Below are positions 1-10,615 of a stretch of 64,000 nucleotides of DNA, in pieces (position 1 is the stretch's first letter; every line of letters begins with the position of its first letter). Source of the DNA: Larus michahellis (Eukaryota > Chordata > Aves > Charadriiformes > Laridae); assembly GCF_964199755.1 (NCBI RefSeq), contig NC_133929.1:1178001-1242000 (forward strand), given 5' to 3'. The notes beneath the pieces are model-generated. The model did no database searches. It had not been told where the DNA came from and worked only from the letters and a program-made list of their open reading frames with translations. Both the position numbers and the translations under genes were made by a program.

Positions 1-906
1 CGTTGGTTGAACTGAGCAGTGATCGAGTTTGAACGATCATGGCCTTTTACCCAACCAATGTGCAATGTTCTCTGTCCTCCTATTTCTAACAGTTGCTTCC
101 AGCTATCTGTCTCCCAGATTGGGACTCTATTCACCTGCCAATCATTGGCTGCCCAGTGTCCTATCCATTCAGTGGCACCTTTAAAAACAGCATATGAATC
201 AGTGTAAATGTAAGTAGCCCCATGTTGTGCAGCTAGTAGGACGGCTCTGAGTTCCCCTACTTGTGCGCTACCTTCTCCTGTTTCAATTGCTCTTTCCCCC
301 GTTGCTACTTCCAGTGCTACGGCCTTGTATTTCCACTTATTGTTCTCATGGTGAGATGACGCATCAGTAAACCACACTCCTGTAAGATCACTGCCTTCTT
401 TCAGAGGAGGTGCTTCTTGGATTGGAGATGGTCTGTTTGGTGGGGATTGGAACAATAGGGCACCATCTATATCCTTCTGGAGCTTGGATACTTTGATACT
501 ACCTTCAGAGATTGGCATGATATCATTAATGCCTTCTAAATAAGCATACCACTTTCAAACTGTGGGTTTCTGGGCAATGCCGGCTGGTGGTGCTGTCCCT
601 TTATGGACCACATCTAGGAGACGAAAAGGGCCCCGAACAATCACACTCTGTTCTCTTCTTATCTGCTCTGCCCGTTGCAATGCTCGCACCAGGGACAGTA
701 AACCCTTCTCAAGGTCTGAATATCTGCTCTCAGTATCATTAAAGGAGTGGGAGCTAAATTCTAATGGTCTCTCCGGTCCTACTGGTCCCTTTTGCCATAA
801 GTTACAATGAGAACCATGTTCGCTGAACCCCCCCATTCTACATAGACAGGGTCAGTTGGATGTATGGGGCCAAGTTGTTGGAATAACCTTAGCTCTTTTA
901 TTAGCA
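1..906 (-). pseudogene. pol: ERV1 pol: connection and RNase H, cut by window edge
   Basis: Frame 836-555 carries the connection region. From about 470 down to 1, minus-strand translation gives an RNase H: a first aspartate in WFTDASS, the helix residue E in GELRAVLLAA, and the YTDSYAVFKG motif with the third acidic residue, then a histidine-containing HIGWVKGHD. At least one stop (near 555) and frame changes break it. Integrase would lie beyond base 1. Confidence 0.75.
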
Positions 907-1890
907 ATTCTAGTGCATTATATGTTGTTCAGTCCACTCCCAGGATTTACCTTTTTTGAGCAAACTATAAAGGGGGCGAGCAATGATGGAAAAGCCAGGG
1001 ATGTGTTTACGCCAATAACTTAAAGTTCCTAGGACTTGCTGTAACTCCTTCGTGCTGGAAGGGTTCTGTCCATGTTCTATTTTTTCCAGGGTATCCTGAG
1101 GGACAGAAGCAGCTCCCTTAATCCACCAGACCCCCAGGAATTTAACTTCCTGTGCGGGTCCCTGACACTTTGAGTCTGGAATTTCCAATCCCAAATCTGA
1201 TAATGTTTTTCGGATGTTTTGCATCATGTCTTGTACACTTTCTTGGCTCTCCCCCCCTATTAAGATGTCGTCAATATCTTGGTATACTGTACATCCCTGT
1301 GAAACAGGAATCTCTGATAGCAATTTAGCTAAAGCATTATGAGCAATGGTGGGGGAATGTTTGTATCCTTGTGGAAGTCGGTTAAAGGTATATTGGACTC
1401 CTTTCCATGTGAATGCAAACCGCACTTTGTCCTGCTCAAGGAGGGGGATCATAAAAAACATGTCTTTAACATCTAAGGCAGCCATCCAAGGATGGGCAGC
1501 TCCTTTTATCATAGTCACAATTTCCACGATATTCGGAACCGCAGCGGTCAGGGGTGCAGCGTTGGCGTTCAACTTTCGGTAATCTACTGTGAAACGCCAT
1601 TGCCCGGTTGGTTTCTTTACCGGCCACACCGGTGAATTATAAGGCGAGTGAGTCCTCTTAACGATGTCTCTTTTTTCTAAATCTGATACCACCCCGTCTG
1701 CTCCTGCAAGTGCAGCTGCAGGCAGTGGGTACTGTCGGACTTTAATAATTTTAGAGGGAGGCAAAGGTATAGATGTTTGTAATAGGCCCAATTTAACTGT
1801 GTCTAATCCTTTTTTGCGTCCTGCAAAACTCCACACGGTTCCATCTGGGAGTTTCCACATTCGCCCATGCAGCACGTCAAATCCTAGGAG
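907..1890 (-). pseudogene. pol: ERV1 pol: reverse transcriptase
   Basis: The 321-residue frame spans fingers, palm and thumb of a retroviral RT. Visible are the VDYRKLN motif, the ALDVKDMFF palm aspartate, NRLPQGYKHSP and the active-site box DIDDIL, followed by the FLGVWW and LGTLSYWR thumb-connection motifs. The residue pattern is class III (ERVL/spuma-like) rather than gammaretroviral. The frame ends at a stop near 910, and the coding sense continues in other frames into the connection domain. It is non-functional as it stands. Confidence 0.88.
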
Positions 1891-1891
1891 G

Positions 1892-2185
1892 TTAGTACGT
1901 GAGGCAGCTAGTCATTCGCTGCTCTCCCGGCGACCAGAGGTTAATTTTTGCAGTGGGGCATGTTTTTACCACACCATCAATTCCTGTGAAGTTGACTCTG
2001 CGTCGGGTGGGATTTATACCTAGAAGTTGTGCCGTTTCATTAGTGATTGCAGACATTTGGGCTCCAGTATCAATAATAAAATTTACCAATATCTTCCGGG
2101 GTCCAACAGGAATGACAATAACAGGTTCGGAGTCTTTATGAGAGAGCCATTGGCTTGCTAGTACCTGCCGGACAGGGTGGCTCAC
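1892..2185 (-). pseudogene. pro: ERV1 retroviral aspartic protease
   Basis: This is a short frame with the pepsin-like retroviral protease signature FIIDTGAQMSA, where the D-T-G triad carries the catalytic aspartate, followed by a typical hydrophobic flap region. It opens in the -1 frame relative to the end of gag, so the original expression may have used frameshifting, but no clear slippery heptamer is visible. It ends in a stop, and RT resumes in another frame at about 1890, implying an indel at the PR-RT join. Confidence 0.8.
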
Positions 2186-3748
2186 TGCCCTCCCCAGGGA
2201 TAGGAGTTTTTTGGCTGGGACTCTGTCAAATCAATCAAGTTACGCTCCGGTGCAGAAGGCACAATTTTCTCACGGCTTGGGGATTCTCTGGTTAGACTTT
2301 TCTCCCCAGCCACATTATTCTTTCTAGTTAGAGATTGGACTAGCGTACGGAGATCTCCCGTAGGGACACCGTGCAAGAATTGTCGGGGCACCCCTAATTG
2401 TAGGGCTTTATGCCACAACTCATTTCGGTCCTTATCAGGCTTAAACCTTTCTTCCGATTTAGGGTTTTGAGTGTGAGTTCAGACTTGGCGAACCTTTCGG
2501 GGGTGTTCGGAGGATTTCTCACTAGTTAGGCTGGCCCAGCCCATTCGGCGCCCATATTGATCTATTTCCTGTACATATTCATTCCAGGTGGGCATGTAGT
2601 GACGACGGCCCCGCCCATGAGCACCCCGAGAATCCCGTATATGATCTTGAGTGTGGACAACGAACGGTTTCAGGCAATCGGGAAGACCACGGATGAGAGG
2701 GGCTAATCGATCGGGGTCGATAGCGGCTGACATTGGGGATTTCCGAAATTCCTCTCTGTCATACATGGCTTGCAGACAAGCTGCTTTCCGTACAGCCGCA
2801 AACAGATCAGAGTAGCCTGTAGCTCTAATCTCTAACGGCTCCCCCCTCTCTCGCGGATCCATACCACCTGCCCAAAAGGCTGCTCGAGCGCTTAGGGAAT
2901 AGTTATGATCCCCAGGCATAGTGGTTAAAAACACTCCTGGTCCCCAAGAGTCTCCTGCTTCTTGCTCACTCAGCATAATTCTGTCCCCCCCTTCAGAAGA
3001 AACTCGCCACACGTACTCAACCGCTGACTCTTCTGGTCGCCTCGAATATTTCTCCCTTATTTTTGTTAACTCGGTTGGTGTCCATGGAATAGTACGCACA
3101 GTGGTGTGAATTTCATCATCGTCATGAACCGCAGTTTCAGTTTTAACCAGAGGACGTAAAGGAAAGACTTGGGATTTCAAAGTAAAAGTCCTTTCCTCCT
3201 CATCTTCTTCGTCATCCTCACTATTAGACAAAAAAATCTCCGGTCTGGGTTCCGGAATTTGGATAACACATTAACTTACGAATCTGTTGGACCTGGGTCG
3301 AGGGCTGCATTTTATCTAAGAGCCCAGTCACCCTTTCCAATAACATTTTAAGTTGGCGATTTTCACTCCCAAGTTGAGCATTCCGGTTTCCTAAACATTC
3401 ATTCTCACTCACAAGCTTATCGACTTGAGTTCTTAATTTTTCTCCTGTCTCCTTTTGCAAGGCTAATGATGACTTCAGCACCTCATTTTCTGATTTCAGG
3501 GTTGCATATTCTACAGCTGAAATCAGATTAGGAGCAGGGGTTTCTCTAGCTTCTTGTTGTGCACGAGATAAACAGGCGCCTAACACAGCACAAATCACAC
3601 CCTTGCCTTTCCCCACTCTGAGCTTCTGTGAAGCCCGACACTCTTCAATACGTTCCACCACTTTCTCTTCATCCTTCCAAAATTTTTGGGCCCACTCCTT
3701 CCCAGCCTGGGAAGGGGCACAATCATATTTTTGCAGCAGTTTATCCAT
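2182..3748 (-). pseudogene. gag: ERV1 gag, degraded
   Basis: Gag would be the structural polyprotein. The start is the ATG at 3748 in a good context (GCCATGG), just downstream of the PBS. The first part (3748-3224) encodes a charged, coiled-coil-like protein with heptad-like Leu spacing around residues 85-150. A frameshift near 3230 moves into a second frame (3231-2479) that begins with an acidic run (EDDEEDEEE) and continues through a capsid-like region. An in-frame stop at 2479 separates the last piece (2418-2182). No CCHC zinc knuckle is visible, which fits spuma/ERVL-type Gag. The final TGA at 2184 overlaps the start of the protease frame by one base step. Confidence 0.7.
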
Positions 3749-3752
3749 GGCA

Positions 3753-3770
3753 ATCCTGCCGACTACGCCA
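3753..3770 (-). other. Primer-binding site, tRNA-Ser
   Basis: The minus strand reads TGGCGTAGTCGGCAGGAT, complementary to the last 18 bases, CCA included, of serine tRNA of the AGA type. It lies five bases inside the LTR end, the normal place for a PBS. The first good gag ATG follows after only four bases (ATG at 3748-3746), leaving practically no leader. Confidence 0.85.
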
Positions 3771-3775
3771 AATTC

Positions 3776-4867
3776 TGTTGCGTGAAACGGGGCCAAGCGG
3801 TTTTGGCAGAAGATAAACCCCCTTGCGTTCTAACACTCCTCACCGAGGTGGGAGGCTAGGTGCGGCTGGGTTTAAATTCTGAGTGATACCCAATTCAGCA
3901 CTATCAGCCCAATCGCGTTTAATATGTATTAAACTACTACGATTTGGATACACTAGTAGTGGGCTGCACCTTCAGTCTAGTCGTGCTTATGAACTAGCAC
4001 GGCCTCTCTCAAGTTTTGGTCGCGTTCAGTGAGAAAGCGAAACGACTAGCTACTGAAACAGTGCAGTTTATTTAAAGAACAAATATACAGGTTCTTTAGG
4101 ATTGCCGGTGATAAATACACTGTCTGCAAAGCACGTGCAAATAAAGCTATTGTTAAGTATACAAACGCGTGACAAAATTATAAACGATACAGCCTGGCTA
4201 TAAATAGAGTAGAGATTCTCTAGAGAAATTTCTAAGTCCCCGAGAAAGTGCTTGGTGTAATCGAAGTCTTACCCAAAGGCGTCCCTATGCGGGGGAAGAA
4301 AGGCTCAGCCCATCGACTGATCCCAGAAAACAGCGGTGGAATTCTTCGCGATGGTGTCTTCCCTGACATCCCCTCTTTCTTGGGCTATTTTTATATTATT
4401 TTTTTATCTTCAAAGTGGAGTTTGAGTGACTTTAGTCATATGTACTTTTATTATGATTAATGTACTCAAGGAGGAGTGTTCACACCTCGGGGGCGGATAG
4501 CCTCCGGGATGGAGGTGTGTTTTGGTACATTGTGGTGAGCAAAGTTCGCACAAAAGGACAGCATTTCATCAACATTTGACGAAATGTTGGCTCGGGTAGC
4601 ATGTAGGCCGCTTATCAGTTCCGTAGTACCATCTTGTCCCCATATCTGCTATTCGTCACAAGGGAAGACCATGGAACAAGCGCGTTCCGTTCCATCCCTC
4701 GTGTAGTTTCGCAAACAACCTTGTACAGGGAATCACAGATGTTGCATTCTTCGTGTGCTAGCTGCGGCTGTATTCTACCTCAGAAGCCTCTTGATTTTAT
4801 GACTTTCCTTAATGTGTGAACAATGCTGTATTTTTGTATTCTTGGCCAATTTAGTAATTATTCCACA
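3776..4867 (-). repeat. 5' LTR of ERV1 (about 1.09 kb)
   Basis: On the minus strand it begins TGTGGAATAATTAC and ends CGCAACA, five bases before the primer-binding site. The start was set by aligning with the LTR remnant at 6827 (TGTGGACTAAATAC...), and the end with the same remnant at 6959. The region around 3800-4430 also aligns with a plus-strand LTR piece at 45408-45871, which independently supports its being an LTR. The 5' flank of the integration is at 4868; the partner flank is outside the window, so no target-site duplication can be checked. Confidence 0.85.
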
Positions 4868-6640
4868 AGAATAACCATTGGTTGCTGATTTATCAATGGG
4901 TCTACTCACCACAGGCCAACTGTAATTAAAACCATCTATGTAGACTCTACCAAACCGGACAAATACAACACTGATTGTTACAAAATTATGGAGCCAAATT
5001 CAGATTGCTGGCACAATTTCACTTTCATCAAAACTACAGTAGTGTACTGTATTTGGGTCTACAAGGGCACAGAATTGTTATTTGAATTTATGATTGACTC
5101 AAATACACCTGAACTTGCTGAAATAAATCCACAACCTACACCCCCACAAACTCTCAAAGGCGCTCTCTCTTCCAAGAGAAAAAAAAACACCTCTCTCTCT
5201 TCTAAGCCCTCCATTAGACTAACTCCTTACATTTTCAACATTGGCCCTTACGTTATTAAACACACAGGTCAACAACAGATACTGTTTAATCCCACATATT
5301 CCCTCAAACGAGCAGAATTGTCAATGCAGATTAAAATCTCTGCGATCAAACCCACCTACTTACCATTCCTGAGTACATCTTATGCAGAATGGTCAGCATG
5401 GTTATGCAAACGAACTCTGGCCACTTCACACGGACGGAAGAGGGATGCGACTGGTATCTTAGGAACAGGCCTGGGAGTCTTAAATAGTATAGATGCTGAG
5501 ATACTTGCCAATAAACTAGTCACAACCACTACTGATCTGGACAAATTAAGACATCCCCTACAGTCCTCTCTATTAGCATTGGGAAACCACCAACGGCTTT
5601 TATGGAATATATTGCCTCAGTGGGAAGAAACGGGTGAAAAAGACCATCAGCTGATCACAGATGCACTTGGTACAACCCAAACCAATGTTTCCTTGGCTCT
5701 TAGTTGTATCCGAGCCCAACTGTGGATGCAATCTATGACAGCCGCAATCATAAGGGAAGGTGAAGAAGGCACCTTGCCCACTGAAATTCGAAAAGTAATA
5801 TAGGATAACGCAATTGAATTTGAGAAAAAATTTCAGTCCAGGTGGTATCTGGTTAATTTCACCCATGATCCCATTGAGAGCAAGACCACAGCTTTTGTCT
5901 TAACGATACGCAATGCTTTGGTATACACCATATACTGAATCATCGCACTGGGGTTGAATCACCAAGGAGCTATACTCCATCCAATAGAGCACAGAGTGTG
6001 GGCACGACAAAATGAGACTAAATGGCAAACTGTTGATGTTGACGCATGCGTTTCACGAGATCAACAAGGATTCATTTGTGAGAGTAATACTCTCAAAGCA
6101 CAAGACCTTTGTCTTGACACCAACCAGAATGTTTGTTACTTTGAGAAACATCCCGATGAAACCCCAGAGACTGTGCTTGTATATACTGGGAAAGGGTGCG
6201 TTAGCATGAGGTCTCCCTGTAGTCTTGTATTCAGAGATGACATAGTAATCACTCAAATCTTTGTTTTTGAACTTTACTAACACAAAGTTATGGGATGCGA
6301 CTTCAATTATTCAGCTCCTGTTATGTCTTTTCAATTGCTACAATCTAATTATACATTGATTCGAGATTTGTTGCCTACCCCTATCGGAATGAATCTCTCC
6401 CTGGTGAAGAAGCTGCTAAAACACAATGAATTGAAGCGACTCTTGAAAGAGGCCCAAGAAAATAGACAGACAACTTTGATTACCGTCCATCATCAGGTTG
6501 AAGAAATACACCAAGCGTTGGAAAGAGTCAAGAGAGGCGGAGGACATGGATGGGAGATACTCTTTTTGGATGGTCACCGACAGTTACAGGACTTTATAAC
6601 AAGATGCTTCACTCTGTTGTTGTTTTACTAATACTCACTG
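4868..6640 (+). pseudogene. env: Retroviral env (SU end plus TM) of an older tRNA-Ser-family ERV
   Basis: A single plus-strand frame runs from the ERV1 LTR boundary to 6631, interrupted by stops at 5801, 5936, 6278 and 6629 with no frameshift needed. It includes the C-terminal part of a surface subunit and a furin-type site GRKR (about 5432-5443). Next come a Gly-rich hydrophobic fusion-peptide-like stretch (ATGILGTGLGVL), an amphipathic helical stretch, a Cys-rich ectodomain (about 6050-6300) and a long charged helix. A hydrophobic C-terminal stretch lies at about 6595-6630. It is truncated at its 5' end by ERV1. The polypurine tract and LTR remnant just downstream tie it to the tRNA-Ser ERV family. 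I do not recognise its closest relative. Confidence 0.72.
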
Positions 6641-6811
6641 TATTGTCCTTCGCTTAGACAAGTGTTTTGCATGTTAGACTTTGGATTATGATGAAAATGT
6701 TAACTCACTTGATCACTCCGCGAGAAGGATTTCCACCTGATATCCCTCACTACAAGAACACATGTGATCTTTCTTATCAGTGTTGAGTACGTCGACCTTG
6801 AGTGACTGTAG

Positions 6812-6826
6812 ACAAAGGGAGGACAA
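6812..6826 (+). other. Polypurine tract before LTR remnant
   Basis: ACAAAGGGAGGACAA immediately precedes TGTGGACTAAAT, the LTR start. The position and purine content are those of a retroviral plus-strand primer site. Confidence 0.65.
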
Positions 6827-6959
6827 TGTGGACTAAATACTAAACTGGTGAAAAATACAAACCCTAGCCACACCTAGGCACCCACACCGGTGAGGAGTGT
6901 AAGAACGAAAGGGGCGGCTTATTTTCTGCCAAAACCGCTTGGCCCCTTTTCACGAAACA
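6827..6959 (+). repeat. 3' LTR remnant (133 bp, internally deleted)
   Basis: Starts TGTGGACTAAATAC and ends CACGAAACA. The first ~30 bases match the U3 start of the ERV1 LTR and the last ~100 bases match its U5 end (GGTGAGGAGTG..., CTGCCAAAACCGCTTGGCCCC). Roughly 950 bp of the middle is missing. Confidence 0.75.
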
Positions 6960-6964
6960 CGCAC

Positions 6965-7455
6965 AGACAGTGGGGCTGCGGGCTTTCCCGTCCTTTTCCC
7001 TTCCCTTCCCTTTGGGAACTGCTTGCGTGGCCCCACAGACCTGGGGGCTGCAGGCTTTCCTGGCGCCTTCAGCCTCAAAACCACCCTTTCCCACTTGGCA
7101 CCGCGCTAGACTCCAAAATTCCCATATGTCTGGAGATTGGTCCCACGCCCAAACAGCCAGCAGGGAAAATTTTGGCTTGTTCTAAAGCTCTTTGGGAACT
7201 GCTTGCATGACCCCAGAGAACCTGGGCCTACAGGCTTTCCTGGCGCCTTCAGCCTCAAAAGCACCATTTCCCACTTGCGCCGCGCCAGGCTCCAAAATGT
7301 CCATATGTCTAGAGTCCCACACCCAAAGAGGCAGGAGGAAAAACTGTGGCTTATTCTAAAGCTCTTTGGGAAATGCTTGCGTAGCCCAAAAGACCTCGGG
7401 GCTGCGGGCTTTCCTGCTGCCTTACCTCAAAACCAACCTTTCCACTTGGTTGGGG
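6965..7455. repeat. Tandem repeat, unit about 175-180 bp, ~2.7 copies
   Basis: The phrase CTTTGGGAACTGCTTGCGTG recurs with small changes near 7011, 7190 and 7364, and GGGCTGCGGGCTTTCC-type blocks recur with the same spacing. Short ORFs here are by-products of the repeat. It begins within a few bases of the LTR remnant end. Confidence 0.8.
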
Positions 7456-8859
7456 AGTGCTTTGGGGGTTAATTTAAATGTCTGCTTTGTGCTGCCTTGT
7501 CAATGCATTCTCCATTTCTGGTTGGATGACACCCTCCCCACGTATTGTAATGCTGCTGTAAAATGAGAGGATAGATGTTATGAGCATCAGCGATCAAATA
7601 AACACCTGTACCTGGGGATAAGGACAGACCAGCACTGCTGTGCTAACATTGAAATTTAACCAGGCGGGTGAGCTTTCTATTCCTTTAGCCGGAAATATTG
7701 CAGAAACAACTGGTAGAGTGGTTAAAGTTTGGGAATGATGAATGTATGCTGTAATGGTGGAGAGGCCTTCAAAATCCGTTACTCACCTTGTAGTATGTTC
7801 TTCAAGGTAGATGGATGAAGAAACCATTGTGTGGTCATTTCCTTCTACTTGCTCATCTACAGGAGGTGCATGGCTGTAATTGCGAGCCTGGTGGTTGTCT
7901 AGCAGTGGCAGGATGCAGGAACTTTTCTGTTTGTACATCAGTTCCACAGCAGCCTTTGAATTGCCTCTGCTCATGGGACACTTTGGATGATGTATGAATT
8001 GTTTGTAAACTATATCCATGATGGCGTGTCTGATTCCTGAAGAGTAGCATGGAGATATAGATCAATGAGTATATGGAGTCTCAGCAAGTTTTCAAATGTA
8101 ATAAATATTTCCTAAAATATTGTAGCATCTTCAAGATTATCTTAAAGAAAATTCTGGCAAGTAAGACCTTCTTTAGGAGGTCCCTGGACTCCTAAGTCAC
8201 ACAAAATCCTAGGAACTGTTTTCAGGTGACATTTCTACTGTTGTTTAGTAAATGTAGCACACGTAACACAGTATTTTGGCACTTTCATGGCGAAGTATGG
8301 TAGATATCTGAACACGGTGCTTGGGCTTCCATGAAGCAACACTGTTCTAAAGACTATGCTGCTGACATTTTTGTTTTCTTTATTAGAGGACTGATTTAAT
8401 GCACTTCTGTAAACTTGCACTTTGAAGTGTCTAGACCATCACTGTTCTTTCTCATAAACTCAAGTGCTCTATCTGGTACCTCTCTGTAATACTAGGGATA
8501 AACAGATTGGATAAAGTTACCTTCAAGTTTTGGTGGTTGATTAGTAAAGAAAACAAACGGAGTACAGACTTCATATTATTGAAACATACATAGCATAAAA
8601 AAAAATATCTGATCATTTACTCTTGCACTACTGTGTTCCGTGTCTGTAAGTCTGAATTTGTGACCAAGTAGAAATGTGACTTCGGGGGGTTTCTTTAGTT
8701 GCACTGAATGTACCAAGACAGTTTATGGATGCAAATGAATTTACACATTCACTAGCTATTAGAATATAACAATTTGATGTTCAGGTATTATGATTTGTAT
8801 TCACTGCTTTAAGTTGTGAGATGATCCAAAGAGCTGAACAAAGCTGCCTAAAAGCTGAG
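7456..8859. other. Non-coding stretch, nothing recognised
   Basis: AT-richer single-copy-looking sequence. No ORF has recognisable domain content and no repeat family was identified by eye. Confidence 0.5.
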
Positions 8860-10615
8860 CTGAGCTAGAACTAGAAACTAAAGTGAATTAGTCCAAGGAG
8901 CTGAGCCAAAAACGCCCCGGTGAGACATCTCAGGAGATGGGCTGAGATGCCACACATGCTGAGCACAGCCAGCCCCCGGAGCTGAGCTGTGTCAATCCCA
9001 GGAACCGAGTGGAGGTGTCCCCAAAAGTGGAGCTTCACTGGCCTCAGGATCAGAGCTGACCTGGCACCAGGACTCAAGGTAGGTTGGTCCAAGGAGCCAA
9101 GCTGAGCTGATTCCAAAAGGCAGGCCAAGCCGGTTCCAAAAGGAAAGCCAATGCGGCACATCAAGGCAAGTTGAGTTGGTCCAAGGAGCTGAGTGGAGTG
9201 TGGCCTAGGAGCCATGAAGAGCCAGACCAGAAGCCATACAGAGGTTTCCCAGAAGCCGAGTAAAGACAGTCCCAGGAGCTGAGCCGAATACAGACCAGAG
9301 ATCAAGCTGCGCTGGCCACAAACTGCCACGCGAGTCTGTCGCAGGAGAGAAGGTGACGCAGGCCCAGGAACAAAGCAGAGCTGGACCAAGGAGCAGAGCA
9401 CAGCTGCCACAAGGAACGAGGCTGAGATAGCGCAAGGAGCTGAGCTGTCCCTCAGAAATATGCGGAGCCAAGCTAGGAGCCTCCACAAGGTAGCCAAGGA
9501 GTTGGGCAGAGCTGGCCGCAGGAGCCCATCTGACTTTGTGCCATAAGACCAGGCAAGGCTGCGACGAGGGCCGAGCGGAGTCAGCTCAGGAGATGGGCCG
9601 AGATACCGAGCATGCTGAGCGCAGCAAGCCCCTGGAGCAGAGCTGTGTCGGTCCCAGGAACCGCGTGGAGGCGTCCCCAAAAGTCAAGCTTCGCTGTCCT
9701 CAGGATGGGAGCTGAGCTTCCACCAGTTGTCATGGTGTTTTAGTCCAAGGAGCCAATCTGAGCTGGTTGCAAAGCTGAACTGAGGCGGCACATGGGGTCA
9801 AGTTGAGTTGGTCCAAGGAGCTGAGTGGAGTGTGGCCTAGGAGCCATGCGGAGCCAGGCCAGGAGCCTTATGGCAACGTCCCAGGAGCCGAGGTGAGGCG
9901 GTCGCGGGAACGGAGCCAAACAGAGCCCAAATATCAAGCTGCGCTGGCCACAAACGGCCAGGCAAGTCCGTCACAGGAGTGACGCTGATGCAGGTCTAGG
10001 AGCAGAGCAGAGCACAGCTGGACCAAAGAGTCGAGCTCAGCGGGGACAAGGAAGGATGCGGAGATAGCGCCAGGAGCTGAGCTGGCCCTAGGAACCCTGT
10101 GGAGCCAACGTAGGAGCCTCCATGAGCCGTCCCAGGAGCCAAGATGAGCTGGCCAAGGAGTTGGGCAGAGCTGGCCACAAGAGTCCATCTGACTTTGTGC
10201 CATAAGACCAGGCAAGGCTGCTGCGAGGGCTGAGCAGAGCCAGCTCAAGAGTCATGCTGAGATGCCGAGCATGCTGAGGGCAGCCAGCCCCTGGAGCTGA
10301 GCTGTGTCGGTCCAAGGAACCGAGTGGAGGCATCCCGAAAAGTCAAGCTGCGCTGTTCAGGATCCGAGCTGAGCTGCCACCAGCAGTCAAGGTACGTTGG
10401 TGCAAGGAGCCGAGCTGAGCGGGCTCCAAAAGGCAAGCTGAGGCGGCACATGGGGGCAAGTTGAGTTGGTCCAAGGAGCTGAATGGAGTGTGGCCTAGGA
10501 GCCATGTGGAGCCAGGCCGGGAGCCTTCCATAGGCATCCCAGGAGCTGAGTTGAGGCTGTCCGGGGAGGTGAGCCAAATACAGCGGCAAGGGTGAGCCTC
10601 ACTGTCAACAAACGC
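8860..10615. repeat. Higher-order minisatellite, ~630-660 bp unit
   Basis: Built from degenerate short blocks of the type CCAAGGAGCTGAGC / GGAGCCGAGCTGAG. Longer phrases recur as a unit: TTGAGTTGGTCCAAGGAGCT at 9171, 9803 and 10461, and the block with CATGCTGAGC at about 8950, 9608 and 10267. That is about 2.7 higher-order copies. The stop-poor minus-strand frames (for example 8871-9680) reflect the repeat, not a gene. Confidence 0.85.

Larger units (their letters stand above)
1..4867 (-). mobile_element. ERV1: class III (spuma/ERVL-like) provirus, tRNA-Ser primed, 5' part only
   Basis: Read on the minus strand from 4867, the order is LTR, primer-binding site, gag, protease, reverse transcriptase and RNase H; the window edge cuts the element in RNase H. 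The RT resembles ERVL/spuma-like class III pol, and the PBS matches the 3' end of a serine tRNA. All genes carry stops or frameshifts, so it is not coding-competent. Its LTR outer end (4867) directly abuts an env gene on the other strand that lacks its 5' end, so ERV1 appears to have integrated into an older, inverted relative. Family assignment is from motif reading, not a search. Confidence 0.88.

Noticed and set aside
8871..9680. 269-codon minus-strand ORF rich in Leu/Gly/Ser
   Set aside because: It lies wholly in the minisatellite; its protein repeats follow the DNA repeat, and overlapping frames are equally open.
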